Origin: Alopecurus myosuroides | Lineage: Eukaryota; Streptophyta; Magnoliopsida; Poales; Poaceae | NCBI GenBank assembly: GCA_028641055.1 | Contig: CM054062.1 | Coordinates: forward strand, 173,681,642-173,745,641 | Direction: 5' to 3' | DNA: 64,000 bases | Shown here: in pieces, positions 36,301 to 48,979 of the stretch | How positions within the stretch are numbered: position 1 is the first letter of the stretch | How the letters are laid out: each line of letters begins with the position of its first letter | Notes under the pieces: generated by a model | Told to the model about the DNA's origin: nothing | The model's input: the letters and a program-made list of their open reading frames with translations, nothing else | Databases searched by the model: none | Made by a program: the position numbers and the translations under genes

Positions 36301-39300
36301 ATCTAATCCTTAAACATCCCCCCGCCCTGGGACTTACTGATCCCCGGTCATTCTCTGTTGATAGAAGTCGGAATCTTGTTTGGAGTTTGGTATTGCTGAC
36401 GTGGCATAATTGATCCTAGGATTGCTAATGTAGCCTGCAGCAAAGGGCTCTTTGTTGTTCCACTGCGTACAGAATAAAGAAAACAGAGCATGTGGCAATG
36501 GCCGAGGCCTGATCTGGGAGTTGGCTCGCTGGAGTCACGGAAGTGGAAGACACTGGGAGATAAACAGAACCACGAAATCAAAGGGGTAACCCGATGGTCT
36601 GCTTGGATGTGGTGGCAGATCACCGTAATTTGGCTAAAGGCGGCGGCGGTGGATTACGTTAGCGACGCTCCGGGCCGAGAAGATCAAAATTGAGGTATGG
36701 AAGATGCTTCAGTCAAAATAATCTGATGAAAACTCGCCATATGCGGAGAGGATCTCACCAGAGTCAACAAAGATGGCCAGAATTCGATCGAAATGAGCAT
36801 GGACTTCTCCTTGTCCATGCAGTCCTACGATTCTGAAGAATTGGGCAGACTCGGGGGCTGGAACGGCCATCCTCTTTTCACCTTGTTGGCATCCTCGCGT
36901 TAGTCATCGTGCTCCAACTGGCGTTCACAGACACACTTGCAACCTCAAGCTTCCTCATGTTATTCATCGTGCTCCGAGGCGTTCACGGACCCACTCGCAT
37001 GCTCAGGCCCAGGCTAAGCTGCTCGTCCCTTCCCTCCCCCACGCATATTGTCAAACTCCCCCCCCCCCCCCCCCCCCCCCCCCGCGCATATTCGCCTACC
37101 TCTCATATGGGCGCGCCCCGACATAGGTGGCCAGCCCCTCGATCTCAGTCGCAGGCTCCCCTTTGTACACTGCCTCCTCTGACCACATATGCACTGTACG
37201 TGCAAGTGAAGGCATCATAGGCAGGTCCAGGGCCACGTGCGCCAAGAGGTGGCTTCAGGCCTCGATCACAATCCGCTTTCTCAAGCTCCCCGAGCACCAC
37301 AACTCCCGGTGCGCTCACCTCCGCACGCCCCATGTCACGCTCTACATCAAGCTACACAGTGCAAGATAATCGTCGTCGTGCCCACGACGGTCATCGACCT
37401 CTTCACGCGCCATTTGATGCAGTCACATGCTCGTTGTGCTGGAGTACATCTATTTTTCCTCCACTGTTGCATTCTTCGTGCCTATGATGTGCCTGCCTGC
37501 GCTTCGCGAGGATCCGACGGGTGTCGGGTTTGGGGTGATTGAGTGCACGCTGGACATGTCTCTACTGACCTTGATGCCGCCACGACGGCACCCTCGAAGA
37601 TGTTGGGGGCGGCCTGTGTAGCCGTGGAGCTCGAGGTAGTGGATTTGAGCAGGTCAAGATCTCTACAGCGGGATGGAGAGACATAAAAAGCCGAGCAGGG
37701 AGCGGTGCACAGAAAGAATGGTTTGTGGTCGCTACGAAGGAAGAGAGACCGAGAGAGATTGGGTATAGAGGCTTGAAGATGGATATGATATGTGGGTCAG
37801 GAATGACACTGAGTAAGGAGTTAGGCCAGTCGGGATCGCCCTTTTCCCGGTTGTGACAAACAAGTCTAAGGTTAATATTAACCAGGATTAGTAAGTTCAC
37901 GGTGCCCATTTGAGGGATCAGAAGCTTACGGTTTAACTCAGACTACCACTATAAGTTTAAGGTTCAAAACAGACTTTATTCAATAAGAAAAGTGTACCCC
38001 CTCCTGTGTGATCTACAAATACAAGCAGCAGAAACTATTTTAACCAACTTTACTAAAAAAAATGCATTGTGCACAGTAAATAGTGTGTATACTTGAAAGG
38101 TCTAGGAAAATACATCCATAATACTTCAACCATTTGGAAATATGTGCACGTTTTTGGAATGTGTCTTTCCACGACGTTTTCCGATCGAGGACATCACAAG
38201 TGTTGTAATTGCAACATGTCTACTTTCTACCTGTACTGAAGTACTGTAAAAGAGAGATTAGTGGTCGTAGTATGTCATTTGATAGGGTATTTCTGGCCCA
38301 CTGTAATTAACTGTTTCTTATATTTGGTATCTTCTTGGTTTGTGCGCAAGAGGGTCTTGATCAAATAATGTGAGTGTTGTATCGTAGACTGGACTTCATC
38401 TAAAAAACAAGAAAATACATTATACCTCAGCTGATTAAAGCAAGGTTCTTCGATGATATTGCTGAAAAGATCTGTAATAGCTCTGAGTCTTGTTGACTCC
38501 TTTCCAATGTCTTGCTCAACTGGAAAATAAACCTGACAAGAAAAGGTGTATTAAAAGGCTGATCGATTAACCTAAAGCAAAAAAAAAAAAAAAAAAAAAA
38601 AAACAGCAACTTGAGGGTACAGTTCTGCGAGTTTCTTGAGGTTCCAGGTCAGATGCACGTGCGCTATATCAAAGTGTTGTACTATCTCCGGTCCAAATTA
38701 ACTGTCGTGAGAAGATTACTAGGATAGTACAAATTCCTTCAGAGCTCCCGACAATAATTTCGGATCGGAGGGAGTATTAAATATAGCAGGGTACTCCATA
38801 AATAGGATACTATTACAGTGAAAGGGCATGTACGCTACTTAAAATATAATTATAATTTCAAACGGAATCTCAAGAAACATGCAAAAGAGTTATGCTCTAG
38901 TATACAGTAATTAACAGGGCGCCAGAAAATAACCCACCTCAACCACAGAATTCTCTTCAAGCTCATTATCCCCCCGTATACTTCTAATAAAATTTGCACC
39001 ATGAGGAATGCAAAAAACACTTTCCCTATGCCTTGCCTCCTCTGGCAGTGTCTGACCCGACAAATTACTTTGGAATATTTTTGATATATTTTTCGCTTCC
39101 TCTCCTGATAGGTTACCATGACATAGGCCCTCGATGTGCAACTGCATGTGTCCAAAGAAAGTGGTTTAAAAAATCTAGCAAATGTATACATGATACGAAA
39201 AAAAATTCCAATCATTTTTTTTATCAGAACCATACTGTCAACAAGTGTTCTTCATCCTTGGATACCATTTGTTACATGTAAGAACAGGCAGCGCCAGAAA

Positions 39301-42300
39301 TATTGGAGAAATAAACATAATTGTCGTACTTACCTGAGAAAGAAGCTTTGGAACAAATTCTGCCAGGTCAGAAAAGGTTAACGTTGCAAGAACTTTACGT
39401 TTTTCCTCGACATCCCAGAATATTTTGCGTAAGAATTGTAGCCTCAAGTAGGTGGAATGGCTCATAGGCTTCATATTAGTGTTTTTGTAAGCCCTTTCCA
39501 AATCCTCCTTGATGACCTGGTGAGTGCACAAGACTATATAAATACTAAGTCTATAGATGGTATTGTGCTTCCTTCAATTCTCTTATATATATATATGTTA
39601 ACAACTACTCCCTCCATCCATTCAACAATAGATGACTTCCATTTGTCTAGATATGGATGTATGTAGACACTAAAAGATGTCAAAATACATCCATATTTGG
39701 ACAAATGGAAGTCATGTATTTTTGAACAGAGGGAGTAGCAAGGTGAATACCAAAAAAACTGTAACCAGTCAAACAAGATGTTAGGATGCACTCAATTGAC
39801 AAGATTCTCTCACTGGAAGATAACTATGTGATTACTAAGATAGAAAAACATAAAGTTGGACCACATGGATGCATTGTTTGCCTAATCTGACCATATCGAT
39901 AATTGCAAGAACAATCATCAATTTAAGTTAGTTATCCACTACGTTAAGGAAAAGGTACACATAGCACAAAATTTCAACTACAGGCAAAAATAAGGGAAAA
40001 AAAAATTACATTCCCATATTTCTATTCCAAAATAATTTATCATGCATTCAACATAAAGATACATTACCTCAAACCTATCAATCTTTGGAGAAAAGGATTG
40101 AGAAGCAGCCAAGATGTGGGAAAGCAGGACAGCCAGCTTGTCATTGTATCCATAAAGCTTTAACTCAAGGTTGCTACCAACAACAGATAAAGATGTCTCA
40201 AGTTTAGCCACATAAGCCTGGGAGAGTCATAAACCAATTGTAAGATAAAATTCAGATAGGTATAACCAATTAACAGTCGATAAGATTGCATATACTATGA
40301 TTTCAAAGCAAATAAACTTGCAAATACGAAAAGATGGGAATAGAGACGAAAGTTGGTTGTCTGATATCTAATCTGGAAAGCAAGACAGCAAATCGAAATA
40401 TTTGATAGTAGGTAGAACAAAAAACTTCATAAACTACGTTAGACAAATAAAATTCAGTGGTCAGAGATATGAATAAAACTTATGCTCAAATTTTTTGCAT
40501 CAATAATAGATTTTGGATCCGTTGTGAACGCCAGCTATCCAACTAATGTCAAGCCTTCCCATTTACACCGTATCAGATGTAAATGTCAGTCATTCTTAAT
40601 TAAGTCGAATAGTGACGAACATTAGAAGCTCCATGAAAGCAACCACAACCACATAACTACTGATGATAAAACTTGTTTACAGTAGTCTAGAAAAATCGCA
40701 TGTGCAATTTATGCCCAAGAACATAATTCTATTGTAAGTTTATCACACGAATATTGCAATAAATTCAATAATACCCACCTGATAGAGGACCTCATTTAGC
40801 TCATCTTTAAGAAGGTTTGCAAACAGATCTGTCAGGACAGAGTTTCTAAGGTTGCTACAGCCATCCTTGACAGAAATCAAAAAGTATGCATTGGCACGAG
40901 GAACATTAAATGCATTGTCCATCTTGTACCAAAGCTTTATGAATGGTTCATCCACGATACACTGAGGATTATCATCGTCTGACGATTTAGGAATGTTAGC
41001 ATTCCGCAGATTGAAGTCCCCTGGGATAAATTCATTCTTCCGAGGTAAATGAAAATTAGCTTCTACTTGCGTGGGGTTTCTCCAGCTTTCAATCAAAGAT
41101 GACGGGATATCCTCTTCAATGTACTGTGAACCAAACCAAGGTTCACATTTTATATCTGCAGGAAACAGACTGCATTAGAAATGCAACAGTCAACACCATA
41201 TGACAATCAGACATAATATGCAGTTGAACAGACTGTGGCTTGGTCCATAATTGTCCTAACTGTCCAGGGCATTTGGGGTAAACATAATATCAAGTAAGAA
41301 CTCACAAACCGAACAAGCTGTTGCTTGATAAAATTCTACAAACAGGATGACTTTCATTTATGGAAAGTTGTAAACATGAAATAGCATTATTATTATTGCT
41401 ACAAATCAATACCAGAATAATGGATATAGAAAGTAAAATAATCAGTTCCATGCTTTATGCGCTACAAGGAGAAAATTAAGTATAATGAACATGACATGAG
41501 GCATCTCATTTGATTAGTACAATAGTAAGGTATAGCAATATGGTGATCAAGAATCATGATATAACACAGGAGCATCAAATGTTGAAATAACAATTTTGAC
41601 TTGAAACTTATAACAGCTTGCATCATGTTGCACGAGTCTAGTGTTTACAAGCCTAGCATAAGAGAAAAAACTGGCAAGATGGACTGGTTACCTTGGGACT
41701 GTTTATCAAATGATTTGCTAAGTATGTCAACTCTCATATTGTCTGGATGGAAGAAGCTCAAAACATGCTTGACTAACTCCGGCTCCCATCCCTCATAAAT
41801 ATATTCTCCAGAAATGACGTGCTTTTCAGAATAAAATAACATGTTTTCTGCAAAGTAGAGTATAAGTAAACCCTGCATCTATTATATACAAATTAAGAGA
41901 AACAAACATGGAGACGGTGATGACCTGAAAGATCTACTACATAATCATCTGGAGGTTGCTCTTCTGCAAATCTGAACTCCATGTAGCCAATGTCCTGGAG
42001 TTCCTTAAATATCCATTCTTGCGGCTCAGACTGCTTAAGTAAATTTATATATTGGTACACAGCTGTTATGACCTCGAAGAGCTGCAAAAGCATTCCATAT
42101 CAGACAATGTCATAAATTATTAATGTGTTTCTCTAGCTTATACATGTGAATACAGGAATTTATCCAAAGACTCGATGAATTGCTGCTAGTTACAATTTCC
42201 TGAAGAATATTAGTCTCAGCAATGTTTGGCAGTTAAAGAGTGGAGGTGGAAACTGATCCCAACTAAAAGTCAACCACATGTTCCTTAGCAGAAGACATTT

Positions 42301-45300
42301 GCTGGGAATTGTTAATTGCAACAGTAACGGAAAGATAATGTAAATACTGAAGTACTTCGACGTGAGAAGAAAAGGAGTTTCAAGGGAAATGCATATAGAA
42401 AAGGAGTTTCAAGGGACAAAGAAATGCATATAGAATTAGAAAGGTAAACATCGTTTGAACCTGCATACATTTTTAAGTCCTGAATCAGTAAGGCGGATAG
42501 ACATTTCAAAGATATAGGCGTACGAGGATCGTTGTGCTCCTCCACTGCCAACGCCAGCACTCAATGAGCTAGCCAAGCCTTTAGCTTTTAAATAATAAAG
42601 TAAGCTTCCCTTGCCCTCTGAAAATAAAAACAAAATGGTCAGTTGGTGAATGGCATGGCGTGATTACATGAAGATCAGACCTCTGCATGCTCCAAATCTG
42701 CACTAAAGTAAAGATAGTAACCAACATTGGGATTTTTATTCAAAAATAAATAAATTATCTTTATAATGCAAAAAATTCCGAAAGGAGCTAGTGTGCTGCA
42801 AAGAGTATAAAATTCCCAGAGGTTAATACAGAATGAGATAACCCTGAGCAAAAAAAATAGAAAGACATTTAGCAAATCGCTGCAGGTGGGGCATAAACAG
42901 CTCGGCCCAATCAAGGACATAATGCATAAGAATATCTATTTAAAATGGTAATCTGTAATACAACTGATACTATCATAACAAATGAAGGTGAATATATTGT
43001 CAGGATTTGAACCTACAGCGAAGAACAGCTACAATTAAACAACCTGAAAACCCTCAGAAGAGGAAAATATGACAAAACAAATATTTGAAGAGGAAATCAA
43101 CTGCAAGACTAGTATTCAACCTATAATAAAACTACAGCACCTGCAACGAAGAGAAAAAGGTTACACCAGTAGGCAGGAATTATTTACCATGACCAAGGAG
43201 ATGTGCCAAGTAATCTTCTGGTTTCTTCATGTATTCCTTGTGCAGACAAGGAAGTGTCCATGATACGAAAAGACTGTGGATATCTCTGACAGCCTCTAGC
43301 TTATAAAGTTTACCAGATTTCCAGAAAGGCATATCAGTCTTTGGACTTATATCTAACAGAGGACCAGCTTTAACCTTACTGAATAGCTCCATGGTCCAGG
43401 CTTCTAGAGTGTCAAGGGGTTCTGAAACAAATGAACCATGCAGATATTGAATAGCTAGAGAACAAGAGCATCAACTCATTTTATTTAGGGTTAGTAAACA
43501 CAAAATTTAAAGTAGTTAACAAGCCTCACCTCCTCCAATCATAACTAGCTTCATCATCCCTCCGTGATAGTTATTTGTGTACATCTGCAAAATCTCTTCC
43601 CTTAGATTGATTCCACTGCCCATTGCATCCGCCAAGCTTTTCTTGTTTCCTACAAATAATCTCAAAAGTTCAGCCCCAGTACAATTCAATGGATAGCACT
43701 ACATAAAAACAACGAGATGATAATCATACCCCAGGTAAATCTATTCAATGGGTGCCCTTTAGAGCAAGTATGAGACTGCAGTTGGTAAAGGCGGCAGCTA
43801 TCACTTTGCAGAACTTGGTTGAACTCTAACAAAACATAATAGTTGAAGCAACAAAATTACAATGCATAATTTAGACAGAAAAACAATAACTAGCCGTGGT
43901 TATTGGTTAGAAAGAAAGAAAATACACATACCTGAGTCTACTGCTAGTATCTCACGGTCCATAGCTTCAGCCTTAACAAGAGGTGATACAAAGAACTGAG
44001 AAAATCTAAGAATGGAATCAAAACCATGTATTAATATAAACGTGAACTCAGAATTTATGTTATAGAATAAAAACATTAGAATGAAGAAGAGCACATGATA
44101 ACTACCTGTCCAATGCTCCCTTTAGATACTCTCGTTTGACCTCAAAATGGTAGCATGTGTATTCAGTTTCAGTAAACGCATTGGACGAACCACCATGTTT
44201 GGACAAGTAACTGTCATACTACATAAGAATATTTATCAAATTGCTATAAAAGCTTTCATCAAATCTACAAAAGATCTTTACAATAACAAATTACTAGGAA
44301 ATGTAACATGTTGCAAGGGTGAGACCAATAAATTTTGCATGTGAGATAAATGGAATGCAAAAGCCCAAGAATTATTTGAACAATTGTTCATAGCATGGCC
44401 ACATGGATACTGTGCCAGCAGCCCAGCACTACAGAATGCTACAGTAGAGAAAAGGCTGGCTGCTGTCATGTCCACTACAGCACAATAGTGTGCAGCATCA
44501 AGTACTATAGTAGCACTTCTAAACAAAGAAGTTTCACAGTTCACGTTTTTTCCCTAACACGAGGCAAATTCGTATTTTATTCTTATATGGTTCGTTAGTA
44601 TGTCACTCCCTCATTTCCATCTACAATGTACATTTTTACTAGGCACAAGTATTAACAAATAAAGAGCTTGACATTAAGTGATGTGGAAATGAGAGCTATG
44701 ATGGCCTCTGTGGATAGTCATGCATAATGCTTAGGAACATATAATGAAAAAAATAAGGGCAGAACAGAAGAAATAAAACTAAGAAACTAGCATTTGTTCA
44801 AATGCTGTACACACCTTATTTTTGCAACTAGATTAAAGGAGTAGCATGCCTTGCAATGGAGTTAAAAAAGGAGAATGGACAAGTATGTTGCAGGCCCACA
44901 TACTTCAAATGGGAAAGAGGGAGCAAAGAGGAGTTGTGTTCATCGCATTCATCGAAGGAAGAAGGTTTGCCAATAGAATCATTATGCAGTGCAGTAGTAT
45001 TGACATCTAAAATTTCCATTTAAGGTTGACCAGTCTAGTAACTACATAGCCCACACTGTGTTTTCATGCTATATCACCATCATATAAGATATTCACAGCA
45101 GAAAAAACACTTCACCGGCATGTTTCCACCGCACGCTATTGAAAACATTGATCCAAACAGAACATGTGATGGTAATAGAAACAAGGGAACCGTACAATCA
45201 AAACACATAGAACTTTCTCAGATACAGTTAATCTCAGGGCTTGACTCACAGAACAGAGGAAAGGGGTGTAAAAGCATGCACATTGTACAAACCTCGTTTT

Positions 45301-46317
45301 CATCTGGAAATTCAGAGCTCCCCATAAAAAGCATGTGCTCTGCAAAACATTAGCACATTTTGAGATTACTATAAACTATCGTGTATACATCATCAGACTA
45401 GGTTCATTGAACTTTTGGGTAGGATCAAACAGAAGGCTTTTACTTTTGATCTTTTAACTGGTGCATACGATCAGCCATAAGACGAGATAGGTGAGACAAA
45501 GATGACAATGATCGCATACCTAAAAAATGAGCCAATCCCTGTGCATTTGGAGGGTCAGTAAAGCTTCCCATTCCAACACACATTGCAGCGGCAGCCTGAA
45601 AATTCGATGTGTCGTGTAAGCACAAGCAAAACCAAACATCAAACTTGCAAAAAGGCAGTAATACTCACAGTTATCGAATATCCACCTCTTCCAAACTTGC
45701 AGAATTATACAGAACAAAAAGTGTAGTACGGTACAATCCCTAACCAGACACTTGAATGCACGAATTACTCTCAACAGTTCAATTTAAATTACATTGGTTA
45801 TGATCCACCTGACTGATCGCTGCCAATACTACTAAATCACGCTAGATCCAGCTATTGTTCATAACGCAGCATGACAGGCACCACAGACCAGAGTGATCTA
45901 ATGTACTAGTAAAATTAGATTGAGTAGAGTGAGTAAAGGTATGTAAGAGCAAAGCCCATTGCTACCTTCTTAATGACCGGCTCGGAGCCGCCTTTCTCCT
46001 TCTTCCTCTTCGGCTCGCTCCCATCCTCATCATCATCGCCTTCTTCTTCGTCGTCCTCGTCCTCGTCCTCGTCGTCATCCCCATCCTCGTCGCTATAATC
46101 ATCGCCATCTTCTTCTTTCGTCCTCGTCATCATCATCCCCATCCTCCATGTCCACGTCTTCGCTGGGCTTGGGGGCAGGGCCGCCGTCGGCGTAGATCTC
46201 GGGGTCGTGGACGAGGAGGGCGCAGAGGCCGTTGGCGAGGCGGAGGAGGCGGTAGGAGCGCTTGTCGCTGGGAGACTTGACCACCAGCTCGTCGTCGCGC
46301 GACACAACCGCCGCCAT
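33333..46317 (-). CDS. Nardilysin-like M16 zinc metalloprotease, 19 exons
   Basis: Exons (high to low): 46317-45966, 45595-45520, 45339-45293, 44218-44106, 44005-43932, 43825-43730, 43649-43530, 43421-43188, 42617-42469, 42081-41925, 41847-41692, 41155-40779, 40217-40068, 39516-39334, 39141-38938, 38532-38426, 36178-36025, 35281-35160, 33579-33333. All introns are GT-AG and all joins keep phase, giving about 1,038 residues, the usual nardilysin/insulysin length. The zinc motif HFLEH (about H140-H144) spans exons 2 and 3; the third ligand Glu in AVDSEF follows 76 residues later, the M16 spacing. Exon 1 has the acidic Asp/Glu-rich insert typical of nardilysins. The family cleaves peptides in a closed chamber made by two M16 halves, usually in the cytosol. 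One extra base in exon 1 (46116-46118) breaks the frame after about 70 residues; sequence error or real lesion. The ATG at 46315-46317 sits in GCCGAGATGGCGG. Confidence 0.95.
34544..34685. mobile_element. Short inverted-repeat element (MITE-like) in intron 18
   Basis: GGTTCAAAAAAGCGCTAGGCG at the left and CGCCTAGGCATGCCTTTTTG plus ACC at the right form imperfect inverted ends over 142 bp, with CGCCTA/TAGGCG motifs inside. Superfamily uncertain; the target duplication was not clear. Confidence 0.6.
36246..37978. mobile_element. Long-TIR (Mutator-like) transposon in intron 16
   Basis: The first about 64 bp (TAAAGTCTGTTTTAAACC...) are repeated inverted at the right end (right end read inverted: TAAAGTCTGTTTTGAACC...), with weaker similarity continuing to about 120 bp. 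Total 1,733 bp. The middle has a GC-rich right half (about 37000-37650) with short open frames and no recognisable transposase, suggesting a non-autonomous element that may carry captured host sequence. A convincing 9-bp target duplication was not seen (AACAAAGAG versus TTCAATAAG), so the Mutator assignment rests on TIR length only. Confidence 0.7.
38682..38774. mobile_element. Stowaway-like MITE in intron 15
   Basis: Bounded by TA; inverted ends CTCCGGTCCAAATTA / TAATTTCGGATCGGAGGGAG; 93 bp. A poly(A) run lies nearby at about 38578-38603. Confidence 0.75.
39608..39735. mobile_element. Stowaway MITE in intron 13
   Basis: 128 bp with ends CTCCCTCCATCCATTCAA and TTTGAACAGAGGGAG, flanked by TA on each side (39606-39607, 39736-39737). 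The interior is a near-palindrome (GACTTCCATTTGTC / GACAAATGGAAGTC equivalent). Confidence 0.9.
42369..42432. repeat. Short tandem duplication in intron 9
   Basis: GAAAAGGAGTTTCAAGGG followed by AAATGCATATA occurs twice (42369-42397 and 42398-42432); the second has six extra bases. It lies close to the exon 9 donor. Confidence 0.9.
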
Positions 46318-46408
46318 CTCGGCGCCGCCTGTAGACACGAGAGAAGGAGATGGTGGGATATAGTCCTGCGGCGTCTGTAGCAGCGCGCCTCCTCCTCTGT
46401 TTCGTTCG

Positions 46409-46414
46409 TTTATA
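46409..46414 (-). promoter_or_regulatory. Possible TATA box of the nardilysin-like gene
   Basis: TATAAA on the minus strand, about 92 bases upstream of the start ATG, in GAATATAAACGAACG. Position fits a short 5' UTR; no other evidence. Confidence 0.4.
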
Positions 46415-46599
46415 TTCTGGTTTCTTTATTTAGGGTTGCAGCTTGAGTTGTAGTCATATGGTCATATGGACCTCTAATCCTACAACAGACGAGAGAGGAG
46501 ATCTATGAGTTTGATCAGATGGGGTGGCAGAGATACTGCTACTGACATCCAAGAGATTAAGCTCAAAAGATAGTCTAATGAGTACGTAACCAACCATCT

Positions 46600-47625
46600 A
46601 ATGCACAATTCATTCTTGAACGAGACTCAAATACGAGATATTTTTATAATTTTGCAAATGGACGATATAGGAAAAACATGTTAAAACGTATTCATTCTCT
46701 TGATCGGGAGGAAGGCCTCATAGAAGGACAGGATCAGATCAAGGCGTATATTACAAAGTATTATAAAGGTTTGTTCGGGGCTCCAGAAGAAAGTAAGTTT
46801 TACCATGAATGAGCCGCGAGCAGATGATATTCCAAATGAGGATAACACCTTTCTTACTGCTCCCTTCACTGAAGAGGAGATTAGAAGGCAGTTTTCACAA
46901 TGGAGCATAATAAGGCACCAGGTCCTGCATAGTTCTACCAACATTTCTAGTAGGTCATTAGACTTGACCTAATAGATCTGTTTGGGTGCTTGCATGTTGG
47001 ACAGTTGGATCTGTTTCGCCTTAAGTTTGGGGAAATCGTTTTGTTACCTAAGATTCTGAACGCAGAAAGGATACAACATTACAGACCAATATGTCTCCTC
47101 AATGTTAGTTTTAAAATCTTTACGAAGTTTGCAACCATCACGTTAAATTCGGTAGCGGATCATGTGGTAAAACCTACACAAACTGCTTTTATGCATGGTA
47201 GGAATATCCTAGACGGGGTCGTGGTTTCTACATGAAACCGTGCATTAGATGAATACTAAAAAAACTTAATGGTGTAATCTTCAAGATTAACTTTGAGAAG
47301 GTCTATGATAAAGCGAGTTGGTCGTTTCACTCTCATAATAAAAGGTTTCTCAGAATAGTGGTGTGCTTTGATTTATCCATAATTTTGTGTTCGGAGGCAG
47401 TGTTGATGTCAAAGTTAATGATGGCGTTGTCCAATACTTCCAAACACAAAGGGATTAAGGCAGGGCAATCCCTTATCACTCATATTATTTAATATTGTGA
47501 CAGATATGTTAGCCGTCATGATTTAACGGGCAAAAGAAAATGACCAAATTGAAGGGGTTGTTCCGCATCTAGTGGATGGAGGACTATCAATCCAATATAC
47601 ATACGATACAACTCTTTAATCCCAA
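46600..47625 (+). pseudogene. LINE (non-LTR) reverse transcriptase remnant
   Basis: Frames stitched in order read ILERDSNTRYFYNFANGRYR, DQIKAYITKYYKGLFG, APFTEEEIRR, LLPKILNAERIQHYRPICLL (the LPK..RPI.L core of LINE RT), KPTQTAFMHGRNILDGVVV, KINFEKVYDKASW and LFNIVTDML, the expected order of a plant L1-type RT. The catalytic YADD is degenerate (YTYD near 47597). Many stops and frameshifts. It begins about 280 bases upstream of the nardilysin-like start codon on the opposite strand. Confidence 0.85.
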
Positions 47626-47647
47626 TAACGGAAGATACAAACACAAA

Positions 47648-48085
47648 GTAAAGGAGAGGGAACGATTAATCGATAATGGAAGCACGTGGAGACAAGGATG
47701 TAATCCCGAGTTCCTCCTTTGGAGGGGAGTACGTATCGTTGGAGGGGTGTGAGTTTCGCCATGAAGGTCTACTCAGTGCCACAAAGGCCACCCTATTCTC
47801 CGATGAACTTCGCCACAAAGGCCTAGTTCACCTTCACTATTGATTTACTTTGAGGCGGAAATTGAGTCTTTTGAAATGAGCTTGAGGCACACACACTCAC
47901 AACCAAATTGGGGGCTCCCAAGAATCACAAACAATCACCAAGAGAGTAGCAATGGAGTTTAGGTTTTCCACAAAGAAACCCTAGACTTGAATCCCTCAAA
48001 CAAATGAGGGGGGAATGGAAAACCGGTTGGTGAAGATGTAGATCGGGGTCTTCTCCTTAATCTCCAAAGTTCAACATGTTTGTAT
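47648..48085 (-). repeat. Inverted fragment of the 15.8-17.2 kb LTR-like repeat
   Basis: On the minus strand it follows the same order as 16620-17058: CCCCGATCTACA, GGGTTTC, GCCCCCAATT(C/T)GGTTGTG, GTGTGCCTCAAGCTCATT, GGTGAACTAGGCCTTTGTGG, CATCGGAGAATAGGGTG and GGCGAAACTCACACCCCTCC. It lies between the LINE remnant and the Harbinger 5' end. Confidence 0.85.
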
Positions 48086-48470
48086 GAAGGGATTAGGAGA
48101 TCTAGGCCCAGTTCTTTTGGAGCTTCTAGGCAGCTTAGAGGTGAAAATAAGCCTAAGCCCAAAAGAACTGGATTTTAAGTTGTTTCTTGGGGCAGCCAGC
48201 TTCAGCTCAACCATCACAGTGGGGAGAAGCCGGGGGTACCCAGCTTCCCGCACCAGCCCATTATATAAAAAACTGTTTTTTTGTGTTGCCCCTGGTTGAC
48301 CTGGTATTTACACCAAATCGCCACCGAGTGCACTGAGGAAAAATCCCCAAACCGTACCAGGACAGAGGGCACCCCATTTTTTTTTTCATTCGTTGTCTCG
48401 ACCCACTCCTCTGCTCCCGACCCCGACCAGGATAGCACTAGGGTTCCTCCACCGTCTCCAGGCTCCCCCC

Positions 48471-48958
48471 TGACGTGGGGATGAATCCTGGACCTATCGG
48501 GTGAGGCTGCCCGGTCCAAGGCCCAAGACCTAAGCCCAAGGAGAGGTGCCACCAACAGTTCTAGAAGGCCCACCCGCAAAGCCTTGCGGGTCAAGAAGGA
48601 AACTTGTAACCGGTCTAAAGCTAGGGTTTGTAACCCCCCCCCCCCCCGGGGTACAGTTCGAGACCTAGCCACCTATGTAAGGCCAGGAGAACTGCCGGGA
48701 GGGGGTCCAATCAATTTCGCACCACCAAAGCCTTGAGCTCGAGACCATACTCTCGACTCGAGCACCCCCCATTGTAACCGATCTATTGATAATACAGATC
48801 GACAAGAGCAGGAGTAAGGGTTTTACCTCTACGAGGGCCCCGAACCTGGGTAAATCGTGCCCCCCTGTTAGTCGACGATCGCCACCAGCGCCTACACGTT
48901 CTCTTAATCGAAACCCTACCGGTTCATCCGAGGGACTTGTTGAGATGACTATTCGACA
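48471..48958 (+). repeat. 5' LTR of gypsy copy 2
   Basis: 488 bp, TGACGTGGGG... to ATTCGACA. A C-run at about 48636-48648 is shorter in the 3' LTR. The TATA position reads TATGTAA (48674-48680), weaker than the TATTAAA of its 3' LTR or the TATAAAA of copy 1. Confidence 0.93.
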
Positions 48959-48960
48959 AT

Positions 48961-48979
48961 TGGCGCCGTCTGTGGGAAC
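48961..48979 (+). other. Primer binding site of gypsy copy 2
   Basis: TGGCGCCGTCTGTGGGAAC, two bases after the LTR; this PBS form is frequent in plant Tat-type gypsy elements. The tRNA was not assigned. Confidence 0.8.

Noticed and set aside
44605..44715. Possible Stowaway MITE (ACTCCCTCATTTCC)
   Set aside because: No matching inverted right end could be found.
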